From Pedobacter cryoconitis (GTDB taxonomy: Bacteria > Bacteroidota > Bacteroidia > Sphingobacteriales > Sphingobacteriaceae), in contig NZ_QLLR01000001.1 of the NCBI RefSeq assembly GCF_003259615.1, positions 546,782-610,781 on the forward strand: a DNA stretch of 64,000 bases, read 5' to 3'. Within the stretch, counting starts at the first letter, position 1. Every line of letters starts with the position of its first letter. Shown here in pieces: positions 18,108 through 26,376 of the stretch. A program made the translations under genes and the position numbers. The notes beneath the pieces were generated by a model. It searched no databases. It had not been told where the DNA came from and saw only the letters and a list, made by a program, of their open reading frames with translations.

Positions 18108-18143
18108 TTCAACAAAAGCTATCAATCAATAGTTTTTGTTGAA
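18108..18143. repeat. inverted repeat upstream of the glycosyltransferase operon
   Basis: TTCAACAAAAGCTAT (18108-18122) pairs with ATAGTTTTTGTTGAA (18129-18143) with one G-T pair and a 6-nt loop. It lies about 80 bp before the GT4 start, so it is either a 5' leader stem-loop or an operator; no T-tract terminator follows. Confidence 0.5.
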
Positions 18144-18220
18144 CAATTTGTATCAGAAAACCCTTTCTACCACCATTAATTCTAAAACCTAACGTTTACA
18201 ATGGCTCAATAACTTCAAAA

Positions 18221-20500
18221 ATGAAAATAGCTTATATATCGACTTACCCTCCGCGCGAATGTGGTATTGCTACATTCAATAATAATCTTTTAAAAGCAAT
18301 CGGTCACCATACTGAAGTAGTTTCCAAAGACAGCTTTGTTGTGGCAATGACAGATACTGAAGACCTGACTACTTACGAATATCCTCCGGAAGTTCAGTTC
18401 ATCATCAGACAAGAGAATCAAAAAGATTATATCAGAGCAGCCGATTATATCAATACCAGCTTAACAGATGTGTGCATTTTAGAGCATGAATTTGGCATTT
18501 ATGGAGGTGATAATGGCGTATATATCTTACCACTGATTGCCCGTTTACAAAAACCCCTCATTACCATTCTCCATACCATACTCAAAGATCCGTCTTATAT
18601 GCAGCTGACCATTATCAGGGAAATTGCAAAGTATTCTTCGAAAATTGTGGTCATGAGTAACCGGGCGGTACATTTTCTGACCAGTATTTATGGAATAGCA
18701 GAAGATAAAATTAAACTCATCGAACATGGAGTGCCTGATCTGGAACCAAAAAGCGAGAACGAGATCAAGAACTCCCCTGCCTTTAAAAACAGGAAGGTAT
18801 TGTTCACATTTGGTCTGATCAGCCGGAATAAGGGGCTCGAAACCGTGATTGAAGCACTCCCTAAAATAGCAGCCCAAAATCCGGATGTGTTATATGCTAT
18901 CTTGGGAACTACACACCCTGGTGTAATCAGGAACTCGGGCGAAGAATACAGAGACAGCCTGAAACGCCTGGCAAAAAAACTAAATGTTGAAAATCACCTG
19001 ATCTTCATCAATAAATTTGTTTCTGAAGAGGAATTATATGATTATCTCACCGCAGCGGACATGTATATTACCCCGTATTTGAATGAGGCGCAAATTACCA
19101 GTGGGACATTATCCTATGCTGTTGGCGCAGGAGCTGCAGTGATTTCTACCCCCTACTGGCATGCACAGGAATTATTAGCAGATAACCGCGGAAAACTGTT
19201 TGATTTTAAAGATTCAGATGCCCTGGCAAATATTGTCAATGATCTGTTTGCTAATCAGCAGCAACTGAAAGAACTGAAAGAAAATGCTTATAACTACGGG
19301 CTGCATTTGCGCTGGCCGAGTACAGGTAACGTATTTATTGAAACCTTAAATGAGGCCATATTAGATGCGAACCAGGCGAAAGAGGAAATCAGACCTATTA
19401 TAGACCCTGATATGATGCCTGCTTTTAGTATGGCACATATCAAGCTTTTAACGGATGATACTGGAATTGTTCAACATGCCAAATATGGTATTCCTAACCT
19501 CAAAGAAGGTTATTGTCTGGATGACAATGCCCGTGCGTTGATTATGGTGATCCTGGCCTGGCAGCAAAATAAGAGTAAAGCAGCTTTAGAATTACTGCCT
19601 GTTTACCTGAGTTATATTCAATATATGCAGTGCGATGATGGTAATTTCAGAAATTTCCTGAGCTTTAAAAGGGAGTATTTGGATGAAGTGGGGTCAGAAG
19701 ATTCTTTCGGCAGGACTATCTGGGCACTAGGCTACCTGATTAACAATGCGCCTAATAATTCTTACAGAGAATTTGCCACTGAATTATTTATTAAATCTAT
19801 TCCTCATTTCTCTCAGCTGAAACATTTAAGAGGACTGGCAAATACCATGATTGGTTTAAGCAGTTTCTTAAAAGCTCACCCGAGCGATGAACATATTATT
19901 AACGAACTGAATCAACTGGCTATCCCTTTAAAAGCCTCTTATAAAGCGCATAAAGCAGATCAGTGGAATTGGTTTGAAGAAAAAATGACCTATGACAATG
20001 CGATTTTACCATTGGCTTTACTGTGTCATTATGAGACTACCCATGACCAGGACTCTCTGGCTATCGGACTGGAAAGTATGGAATTCCTGACTTCTAAAAC
20101 ATTGGAGAAAGGCTATCTAAACCCGGTTGGTAATGATGGCTGGTTGTTCAAAGATAAAAAGGAAATGGCGCAGTACGATCAGCAGGCGATAGAAACTATG
20201 GCAATCGTTCTCTTGTATTTCAAGGCTTATGAGATTACACACGATCTGAAATATATCCGCCAAATGTATTTAAGCTATCAGTGGTTCTTAGGGGAGAACA
20301 GTCTCAGACTGCCTCTTTATGATTATGAAACCAAAGGTTGCGGAGACGGATTGCAGAATTATGGGGTGAATAGAAATCAGGGCGCGGAAAGTACACTGGC
20401 CTACTGGATTTCTCACCTGATGATCTTGAAATCACTTGAATTTGAGTATGAGTATAGTGTTAAACCTGATGCTGTAACAGCTAAAGAGGAGGTTATTTAA
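18221..20500 (+). CDS. GT4 glycosyltransferase fused to an alpha/alpha-toroid domain
   Basis: A 759-aa two-domain protein. Residues 1-375 form a GT-B, GT4-type glycosyltransferase: N-terminal YISTYPPRECGIATFNNNLL, EHEFGIYGG, and the second Rossmann lobe with LFTFGLISRNKGLETVIEALP. Residues about 395-740 form a helix-rich domain (start DPDMMPAFSMAHIKLLTDDTG, with GYCLDDNARALI) resembling glycosidase (alpha/alpha)6 toroids. It overlaps the next GT4 by TAATG and faces a GH130 gene. Together they suggest synthesis and turnover of a mannose-containing glycan; the exact product is unknown. Confidence 0.8.
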   Translation: MKIAYISTYPPRECGIATFNNNLLKAIGHHTEVVSKDSFVVAMTDTEDLTTYEYPPEVQFIIRQENQKDYIRAADYINTSLTDVCILEHEFGIYGGDNGVYILPLIARLQKPLITILHTILKDPSYMQLTIIREIAKYSSKIVVMSNRAVHFLTSIYGIAEDKIKLIEHGVPDLEPKSENEIKNSPAFKNRKVLFTFGLISRNKGLETVIEALPKIAAQNPDVLYAILGTTHPGVIRNSGEEYRDSLKRLAKKLNVENHLIFINKFVSEEELYDYLTAADMYITPYLNEAQITSGTLSYAVGAGAAVISTPYWHAQELLADNRGKLFDFKDSDALANIVNDLFANQQQLKELKENAYNYGLHLRWPSTGNVFIETLNEAILDANQAKEEIRPIIDPDMMPAFSMAHIKLLTDDTGIVQHAKYGIPNLKEGYCLDDNARALIMVILAWQQNKSKAALELLPVYLSYIQYMQCDDGNFRNFLSFKREYLDEVGSEDSFGRTIWALGYLINNAPNNSYREFATELFIKSIPHFSQLKHLRGLANTMIGLSSFLKAHPSDEHIINELNQLAIPLKASYKAHKADQWNWFEEKMTYDNAILPLALLCHYETTHDQDSLAIGLESMEFLTSKTLEKGYLNPVGNDGWLFKDKKEMAQYDQQAIETMAIVLLYFKAYEITHDLKYIRQMYLSYQWFLGENSLRLPLYDYETKGCGDGLQNYGVNRNQGAESTLAYWISHLMILKSLEFEYEYSVKPDAVTAKEEVI

Positions 20501-21501
20501 TGAAAGTTGCTGTTTTATCGCCCGTAGCCTGGAGAACACCGCCCCGTCATTATGGCCCGTGGGAGCAAATGGCCTCTAATTTAACAGAAGGCTTGCATGC
20601 TGCCGGAATCGAAGTTGTATTATTTGCCACTGGCGATTCTATCACTTCAGCCGAGTTAAGAAGCGTTGTGAAGACAGGTTACGAGGAAGATCGCCATCAG
20701 GATGCAAAAGTCATAGAGTGCCTTCATATTAGTAACCTGATGGAGCAATCAGATGATTTTGATTTAATTCACAATCATTTTGACTTCCTGCCTTTAAGTT
20801 ATTCCGGATTAATCAGAACTCCGGTGTTAACTACAATTCATGGGTTTTCATCAGAAAAAATTGTAAAGGTCTACCAGAAATATAACCGGCATAACCATTA
20901 TGTATCGATCAGCGATGCGAACCGCCATCCGTCCCTCAATTATTTAGGCACAGTATACAATGGCCTGGTTACCCAGGATTTTCAATTTAATGACACCCCT
21001 GATGATTACCTCTTATTTTTCGGAAGGATTCATCCTGATAAAGGAACGGCTGAAGCTATACAAATCGCGATAAAGAGTAAAAAAAGACTTTTAATCGCCG
21101 GAATTATTCAGGATGAACGTTATTATCAAGAAGCCGTTGAACCTTATTTGAATGAAGAGATTGTATTTCTGGGATCTGCCGGCCCGGATCAGCGCAATGA
21201 ACTTTTGAAAGGAGCATTAGCACTTTTACATCCGATTAATTTTGCTGAACCCTTTGGATTAAGTGTAGCAGAAGCGATGTTATGCGGAACTCCGGTAATC
21301 GCTTTCAATAAAGGCTCGATGCCGGAACTGATCGAACACGGAAAAACAGGTTTCCTGGTAGCAGATATAGAGGAAGCAGTGGATGCGGTGGCAAAGGTGT
21401 CTGAATTGCAAAGAATGGACTGCCACAAATGGGCGAAACGCAAGTTTTCTAAAGAGAAAATGGTAGAGGACTATTTAAGCCTCTACCAGAAAATCCTATA
21501 G
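20500..21501 (+). CDS. GT4 family glycosyltransferase
   Basis: A 333-aa GT-B glycosyltransferase. The N-terminal lobe has SPVAWRTPPRHYGPWEQMAS, a form seen in GT4 enzymes with a Gly-Pro-Trp-Glu loop; the C-terminal lobe has LLFFGRIHPDKGTAEAIQIA and the nucleotide-sugar motif EPFGLSVAEAMLCGTPVIAF, with the family Glu-x7-Glu. Its ATG overlaps the stop of the upstream fused GT (TAATG), indicating translational coupling. Its 3' end overlaps the convergent GH130 gene by 6 bp. Confidence 0.88.
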   Translation: MKVAVLSPVAWRTPPRHYGPWEQMASNLTEGLHAAGIEVVLFATGDSITSAELRSVVKTGYEEDRHQDAKVIECLHISNLMEQSDDFDLIHNHFDFLPLSYSGLIRTPVLTTIHGFSSEKIVKVYQKYNRHNHYVSISDANRHPSLNYLGTVYNGLVTQDFQFNDTPDDYLLFFGRIHPDKGTAEAIQIAIKSKKRLLIAGIIQDERYYQEAVEPYLNEEIVFLGSAGPDQRNELLKGALALLHPINFAEPFGLSVAEAMLCGTPVIAFNKGSMPELIEHGKTGFLVADIEEAVDAVAKVSELQRMDCHKWAKRKFSKEKMVEDYLSLYQKIL

Positions 21502-23088
21502 TTTTTCTTCAGCTTTATTAGCTGCTTCATTTTCATTCAGTGTTTTATATTCATTCGGTGTTATGTTTTCGCCCGGTGTTTTATTTTCACCAGGTGTTTT
21601 ATTTTCATTTGATGTTTTCCTGTCACTAGCTGAACTTAAAAGTTTGGCGAGTAACAATTCTATTTTTACTGAAGCGAACGAAGAACAGTAATCCGATAAT
21701 CCGTAAGGAATAATCAATTCTCCATTGTGGATAATTGAACCGCAAGAATATAAGACATTCGGCACATATCCTTCTCTTTCATCGTTATTAGGGATCACAA
21801 GGGGCTCTGTAAGCCTGCCAATTTCTATAGAAGGGTCTTCCAGATCCAGTAAACTTGCCCCTAAACAGTAGCGGCGCATTGGACCTACGCCATGCGTAAT
21901 CACTAACCAGCCAGCTTCTGTTTCAATTGGGGAGCCGCAATTTCCAATCTGAATAAATTCCCACGGAAACTGAGGTTGCTGCAATTTCACAGGATGATCC
22001 CATACGGTAAGTTTATCTGAATACATCAGGTAGTTGTTCCAGCCGTCAATTCTTGACATCATGGCGTATTTGCCATTAATTTTTCGCGGAAATAAGGCTA
22101 AGTTTTTATTTTGTGCGCCTGCTCCATGAAGCGGACTTACCTTAAAGTCATAAAAATCAGTAGTTTGCAAGAGTTTAGGTAAGATCATAGCGCCATCAAA
22201 TGCAGTGTAAGTTGCATAATAGATCACTGACCCATCATCTTTGATAAACCTGACAAATCGCGCATCCTCTATCCCTTTACGTTCAAATTCTGAGATAGGA
22301 AAAATAACACGGTCCGAAATGTCAGTATCCCTTGAAAAACTAATCTCATGATAAGTATCAGAAAGCCAGAGTATTTTATCATATTCTAATTTCTTCAGAT
22401 CATCAGTCTGCAGATTTTTAGAATCGACAATTACTCTTCTTAGAATGGCATAGTCGAACTTTTCTTCTAATTTCAAACCGACTTCATCCAGAATATTCAG
22501 ATCAATCATGGCATCCGCAGCTCTTTTGAAAAAGAGTTTTTTATTATATACTGCATTGCGGACTACTTCTGCTTCGTCAACATAATTTCCGGAAGGATTT
22601 ACTGTGATATTCCCATTACAGTCTATCAATGCCCTTCTGAACACGACAGAAGAAATATGTCCTTCCCCTACTGCTCTGAAACTAATGATTAATCTTTTCT
22701 CCCCTTCAACCAGTTCTGATTGATCAGGATCTTCTACTACCGATGGATTAAAAAAGGCCGCAGATTCTATAGAATACTCGTGTGTGAAGTAGGAGCCCAA
22801 TAAAAGCCGCTGATATTTACTCAGGGACTCATAATCAATCTCCATTTCCTCTATACAGTGTTTGATCTGTTTACAATGCCGTGCAAGAATCTTGGTAATG
22901 TTCCGGTGTCTTTTGGAATACTCTTGTAAAATTGGGGAAATCAAACCAAATACTTCCTGATCTGATAAGGTTAAAACTCTTTTGATTACTTCTTTCGCTC
23001 TATCCTCACCATTAAAAAAAAACCTGGCTATTACACGTTTGGGATCAGGATATACTTTTATCGGTTTGCGCTCTATTAATAGTCTCAT
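21496..23088 (-). CDS. GH130 family glycoside phosphorylase/hydrolase with repeat tail
   Basis: A 530-aa protein. Residues about 200-480 form a five-bladed propeller of the GH130 type (ERKGIEDARFVRFIKDDGSV is the conserved Glu-Asp-Ala-Arg region; later GNCGSPIETEAGWLVITHGVG). GH130 enzymes phosphorolyse or hydrolyse beta-mannosides. The N-terminal 200 residues are an extension also seen in homologues next to GT4 genes. The last 35 residues are low-complexity hexapeptide repeats. The opposite orientation to the two GT4 genes still suggests a shared pathway. No signal peptide: cytoplasmic. Confidence 0.8.
   Translation of the reverse strand: MRLLIERKPIKVYPDPKRVIARFFFNGEDRAKEVIKRVLTLSDQEVFGLISPILQEYSKRHRNITKILARHCKQIKHCIEEMEIDYESLSKYQRLLLGSYFTHEYSIESAAFFNPSVVEDPDQSELVEGEKRLIISFRAVGEGHISSVVFRRALIDCNGNITVNPSGNYVDEAEVVRNAVYNKKLFFKRAADAMIDLNILDEVGLKLEEKFDYAILRRVIVDSKNLQTDDLKKLEYDKILWLSDTYHEISFSRDTDISDRVIFPISEFERKGIEDARFVRFIKDDGSVIYYATYTAFDGAMILPKLLQTTDFYDFKVSPLHGAGAQNKNLALFPRKINGKYAMMSRIDGWNNYLMYSDKLTVWDHPVKLQQPQFPWEFIQIGNCGSPIETEAGWLVITHGVGPMRRYCLGASLLDLEDPSIEIGRLTEPLVIPNNDEREGYVPNVLYSCGSIIHNGELIIPYGLSDYCSSFASVKIELLLAKLLSSASDRKTSNENKTPGENKTPGENITPNEYKTLNENEAANKAEEKL
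21519..21620 (-). repeat. 18-bp tandem repeats at the 3' end of the GH130 gene
   Basis: Five to six imperfect 18-bp units on the minus strand encode ENKTPG, ENKTPG, ENITPN, EYKTLN, ENEAAN. Units differ at silent and coding positions, so they are diverged but recognisable. Likely a flexible tail generated by slippage. Confidence 0.75.
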
Positions 23089-23508
23089 AATTAAATAACG
23101 TTTTAAACGGACATAAAGGTTTAATGAATTTAGTTTTTTTTTATCAAAAAGAGGTTTTCTTGGTTATTTATTTAAAAACGCGTGCCACATTAATGCCAGA
23201 GCAAATTAAAAATATGCAGAAAACTGACAGAAATGGCATTAAACAAACTGACATTCTAACAAATAAAGTCAAACTGTCTTGCTAATTTTAATGTTAATTT
23301 AATGTGAGGTTTTTGTTAATTGTCATCACAAAATAATAAAGAGAAACATAAAACATTTTATCTTACTATCCGATAAGCATTTACAAAAAACCTCGTTTCC
23401 AGTTTGTATGCTAAACATTTCTTTGGCACCGGTATTGACTATATGACAAACATAGTCAGATACTAAAAATAAAAATTCTGGCTTGATATAAATTAAAAAA
23501 GCAACAAA
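23089..23508. other. 420-bp intergenic region between divergent GH130 and barrel-protein genes
   Basis: No ORF of note. Two dyads are visible: TTAATGCCA/TGGCATTAA (23190-23198 with 23234-23242) and TGACTAT/ATAGTCA (23436-23442 with 23452-23458). The second is about 50 bp upstream of the barrel gene and could be an operator. The rest is AT-rich. Confidence 0.4.
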
Positions 23509-24135
23509 ATGAAAAAATTATTATTATCATTAATCGCAGTTTCAGCATTAGCATTCACAACTCAAGCTCAAACTGAAAAAGGTAAATTCATGTTAGGTGG
23601 TAACGTTGAATTTGATTCTAACAAACCAAATGGTGCAAATAAATCAAACACATCTTTTAATATCGTTCCTAGTGTTGGTTATTTTGTAACTGATAACTTC
23701 GCAATCGGTACAGGTGTTGGTTTTGAGTCTTCTAAATTCCATGTAAACGTTAATGACGCTGCAGGTATAACTCAAAAAACTCAAGCTTTCGTAGTCGCTC
23801 CATTTGCACGTTACTACAAAGGTATCAATGAGTCATTCAAATTCTTCGGACAATTATCAGTTCCTATGGCATTTGGTAACAACAAAACTGGTGACAACGA
23901 TGGTAACAACTATGTAAAAACTTCTAAATTTAACAACGTAGGTGTTGCTTTATCTCCAGGTTTTGCATTTTTCCCAAGCAAAAAATTCGGTATCGAATTC
24001 TCTGTTAGAGGTATTAGCTACAACGACAACACTAATAAAGACAACGATGGTAATAAAATCGGTGGCGGTAACAAAGAATTCAACATTGGTGCAAACTTCT
24101 TCGCTCCAAAAATCGGTGTTCAGTTCTACTTATAG
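23509..24135 (+). CDS. outer-membrane beta-barrel (porin-like) protein
   Basis: A 208-aa protein with a signal peptide (1-20, ending TQAQ) and a small eight-strand barrel of the OmpA/OmpX-like, OMP_b-brl type: GKFMLGGNVEFDS, GYFVTDNFAIGTGVGFESS and the C-terminal strand FFAPKIGVQFYL ending in an aromatic-x-Leu pattern. Loops are Asn/Asp-rich. Codons are strongly biased (many AAC, GGT, GTT), suggesting high expression. Preceded by a 400-bp region and followed by a terminator, so monocistronic. Confidence 0.85.
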   Translation: MKKLLLSLIAVSALAFTTQAQTEKGKFMLGGNVEFDSNKPNGANKSNTSFNIVPSVGYFVTDNFAIGTGVGFESSKFHVNVNDAAGITQKTQAFVVAPFARYYKGINESFKFFGQLSVPMAFGNNKTGDNDGNNYVKTSKFNNVGVALSPGFAFFPSKKFGIEFSVRGISYNDNTNKDNDGNKIGGGNKEFNIGANFFAPKIGVQFYL

Positions 24136-24165
24136 TATGTAAATACTCTACACAACTTTTTATAC

Positions 24166-24199
24166 AAAAAAGGCCAGGCAATATTGTCTTGCCTTTTTT
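24166..24199 (+). terminator. intrinsic terminator after the barrel-protein gene
   Basis: AAAAAAGGC pairs with GCCTTTTTT around a 16-nt apical segment that can pair further (AGGCAA/TTGCCT in a competing register). Confidence 0.7.
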
Positions 24200-24262
24200 G
24201 CTTTTAATAATAAAAATGTCAGTTGATTTCCTAATTTAGCAACCAACACATAAAATCTCTGA

Positions 24263-25141
24263 ATGAAACACTATATCCTATCCTTAACTGCTGCTGCACT
24301 ATTATTAAGTGCCGGCTGCCAGTCCAAATCTCAAAACAAAAAAGAAGATACCAAAGACAGCACTGCTAATGTAGCTACTACTACTTCCAATGAACCTGCT
24401 GCCCCGAATAAGGCTGTAGATATTTCGAAGATCAAGGTGGCTGATGCCAAAACAATTCTTGCGCGTAAACAAGTTCCGGTATTATGTTATCACCAGATCC
24501 GTGATTGGAGACCTAAAGATTCCAAAGCAGCTAAAGATTATATTATTCCAATAGATGTATTTAAAGGCCACATGAAAATGCTGGCAGATAGTGGTTATCA
24601 CACGATTTTGCTGGATCAGTTATATGATTACCTGAATAACGGTACACCACTGCCTTCGAAGCCTATCTTATTAACTTTTGATGATACCGATCTGGATCAG
24701 TATACTATTGCTGAACCTACTATGAAAAAATATGGTTTCAAAGGTGCTTTCTTCGTGATGACCGTTTCTCTCGGCAGACCAAATTACATGAGCAGAGCGC
24801 AGGTTAAAGATCTTTCAGATAAAGGAAATGATATTGGTTCTCATACCTGGGATCACCACAACGTGAAAAAATACCAGGGTAAAGATTGGGAAATCCAAAT
24901 TGACAAACCAACCAAGACATTACAAGAAATTACTGGTAAAAACATTCACCATTTCGCTTATCCATTTGGTTTATGGAACCCGGAGGCTATTCCTGAGTTG
25001 AAGAAAAGAGGATTCAAGAGTGCGTTTATTTTATCTACTAAACGGGATGAAAAAGATCCGCTGTTTACGATCAGAAGGATTATTGCCAGTGGTTACTGGA
25101 CACCAAAAACTTTAAGTAATAGCATTAAAAACAGCTTTTAA
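24263..25141 (+). CDS. polysaccharide deacetylase family lipoprotein (paralog 1)
   Basis: A 292-aa protein. Lipoprotein signal with lipobox LSAGC (Cys19), a low-complexity Thr/Asn/Lys linker to about 60, then a NodB-homology domain: FDDTDLDQY (about 139, metal Asp), HTWDH (about 194, the H-x3-H metal pair), FAYPFG, and a C-terminal TIRRIIASG. The family removes N- or O-acetyl groups from glycans such as peptidoglycan or chitin oligomers; the substrate here is unknown. It is roughly 60% identical by eye to the protein at 28.0-29.0 kb. Confidence 0.85.
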   Translation: MKHYILSLTAAALLLSAGCQSKSQNKKEDTKDSTANVATTTSNEPAAPNKAVDISKIKVADAKTILARKQVPVLCYHQIRDWRPKDSKAAKDYIIPIDVFKGHMKMLADSGYHTILLDQLYDYLNNGTPLPSKPILLTFDDTDLDQYTIAEPTMKKYGFKGAFFVMTVSLGRPNYMSRAQVKDLSDKGNDIGSHTWDHHNVKKYQGKDWEIQIDKPTKTLQEITGKNIHHFAYPFGLWNPEAIPELKKRGFKSAFILSTKRDEKDPLFTIRRIIASGYWTPKTLSNSIKNSF

Positions 25142-25144
25142 ACA

Positions 25145-25176
25145 AAATGGGCAGGTAATTAATCACCTGCCCATTT
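25145..25176. terminator. bidirectional terminator
   Basis: AAATGGGCAGGT pairs with ACCTGCCCATTT around an 8-nt loop between the convergent deacetylase and Gre-like genes. Confidence 0.85.
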
Positions 25177-25195
25177 CATTAATATCTATCAATTC

Positions 25196-25657
25196 CTATA
25201 CTATTTCCTTAATCGTATACTCATTCTTATTAAAACTGAAAGACTCTCCAACCTTCTTGCCCACCAGTAACTGCCCAATTGGAGAAACTGCTGAAATCGC
25301 AAACACCTGCTGCTGATCAACTTTCAACTGCCCTGCACTAATACTGATATAAAATATCCCGTTAGAAGTATAAACCAGAGCTCCATTTCTAACCACATCA
25401 CTATGAACAGCCTCTTCCAGAGAAGATAACAAAGCCAGGTTCTGCTTTGCATCCATTAATAAGCTTTTATTTCTGCCAATATCCTGCTGCATCATTTCCC
25501 GTGTAGTCTCAAACTTATCACCCGCACTGCTTTTTGTATCATCATTACTCGCCTCTTGTGCCTGCTCTAAAGCAGTTTCGGCAGTATTGATCCTTTGCAT
25601 GATAAAATCCATACAAGACTGATATAATTTCGCTTTTAACCCTTCCATATTACCCAT
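25196..25657 (-). CDS. GreA/GreB-like transcription factor domain protein
   Basis: A 153-aa protein with an N-terminal helical hairpin (about 5-75: long amphipathic helices around SSAGDKFETTREMMQQDI) and a C-terminal FKBP-like Gre domain (VRNGALVYTSNGIFYISISAG, then SPIGQLLVGKKVGESFSF). The acidic tip residues of true GreA (Asp-Glu at the hairpin turn) are not obvious, though DD occurs near 39. It may be a Gre-fold factor acting on RNA polymerase rather than a cleavage factor. The ATG overlaps the end of the nitroreductase gene by 8 bp; a second Met three codons on is an alternative. Confidence 0.75.
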   Translation of the reverse strand: MGNMEGLKAKLYQSCMDFIMQRINTAETALEQAQEASNDDTKSSAGDKFETTREMMQQDIGRNKSLLMDAKQNLALLSSLEEAVHSDVVRNGALVYTSNGIFYISISAGQLKVDQQQVFAISAVSPIGQLLVGKKVGESFSFNKNEYTIKEIV

Positions 25658-26228
25658 TGATCCATCTTACTTTTTCTGTCATCGGTGTGCGTTTTGGTGC
25701 ACGCGGTTCCTCATTATGAAAACCCATATAAAACAACCCAAAACATTTTTCATTCGGTGCCAGTTCCAAATACTCATCCATTTGAGTAATCATTCCCGGC
25801 GAACTCCAGTACGCACCAATCTTCAATGCTTCTGCCGTTAATGCCATATTCTGCACCGCACACGCAAAGGCCGCAATTTCTTCCCATTCCGGAATAATAT
25901 CAGGATGCAATTGCGCATTTAACACAATCACACAACTTGACTGCACTGCTTTCTCGATGATCCCATCATATTTCTTTTGCAGGAACTGCGCCTCAGGTGT
26001 CCCCTGCTTATACAAACGTGCAAGCTCCGTTCCCAGTTTACGTTTTCCCTCATTCCGGTAAACGATAAACCTCCACGGCTGCGTTAATTTATGCGTAGGT
26101 GCATAATTTGCACTTTCCAGTACCTGGGTAATCAACTCCTCAGGAATTTCTTCCTGTGTATAACTTGGCGGGAAAATGCTCCGTCTGCGCTGTATAATAG
26201 AACTAAGTATATTTATTTCGCTTTCCAT
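25650..26228 (-). CDS. nitroreductase family protein
   Basis: A 192-aa FMN-dependent nitroreductase-family protein: RRRSIFPPSYTQEEIPEELI (N-terminal FMN-binding Arg cluster), ESANYAPTHKLTQPWRFIVY, and the C-terminal GLFYMGFHNEEPRAPKRTPM block typical of the NfnB/Frp-like group. The substrate may be quinones, nitro compounds or, in related cases, dihydropteridines. I used the ATG at 26228; the upstream 7 codons are probably untranslated. It overlaps the Gre-like gene and diverges from the ABC-F gene. Confidence 0.85.
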   Translation of the reverse strand: MESEINILSSIIQRRRSIFPPSYTQEEIPEELITQVLESANYAPTHKLTQPWRFIVYRNEGKRKLGTELARLYKQGTPEAQFLQKKYDGIIEKAVQSSCVIVLNAQLHPDIIPEWEEIAAFACAVQNMALTAEALKIGAYWSSPGMITQMDEYLELAPNEKCFGLFYMGFHNEEPRAPKRTPMTEKVRWING

Positions 26229-26349
26229 AATTGTGTACAAAAATAACAATTTTAACAGGCTCCTGCTTCATCAGGTGAATATTACAATAAATCTATGTAA
26301 TTCAGCCACTGAATCCTTTGCCAGACAAAACATTTTATTAAATTATCGT

Positions 26350-26357
26350 TACCTTTG
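26350..26357 (+). promoter_or_regulatory. -7 promoter element of the ABC-F gene
   Basis: TACCTTTG matches the Bacteroidota -7 consensus TAnnTTTG exactly and stands 20 bp before the ATG. No clear -33 at the usual 19-21 nt. Confidence 0.5.
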
Positions 26358-26376
26358 CGGCTTATTTTTGTGCAAT

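Noticed and set aside
23190..23242. TTAATGCCA/TGGCATTAA dyad as a riboswitch or attachment site
   Set aside because: Only 9-bp arms separated by 35 bp of AT-rich sequence; no further structure or duplicated flank.
26176..26376. 67-codon extension of the ABC-F gene
   Set aside because: It overlaps the divergent nitroreductase start; MISVSNLSLRYG is the natural ABC-F start and follows a TAnnTTTG element.
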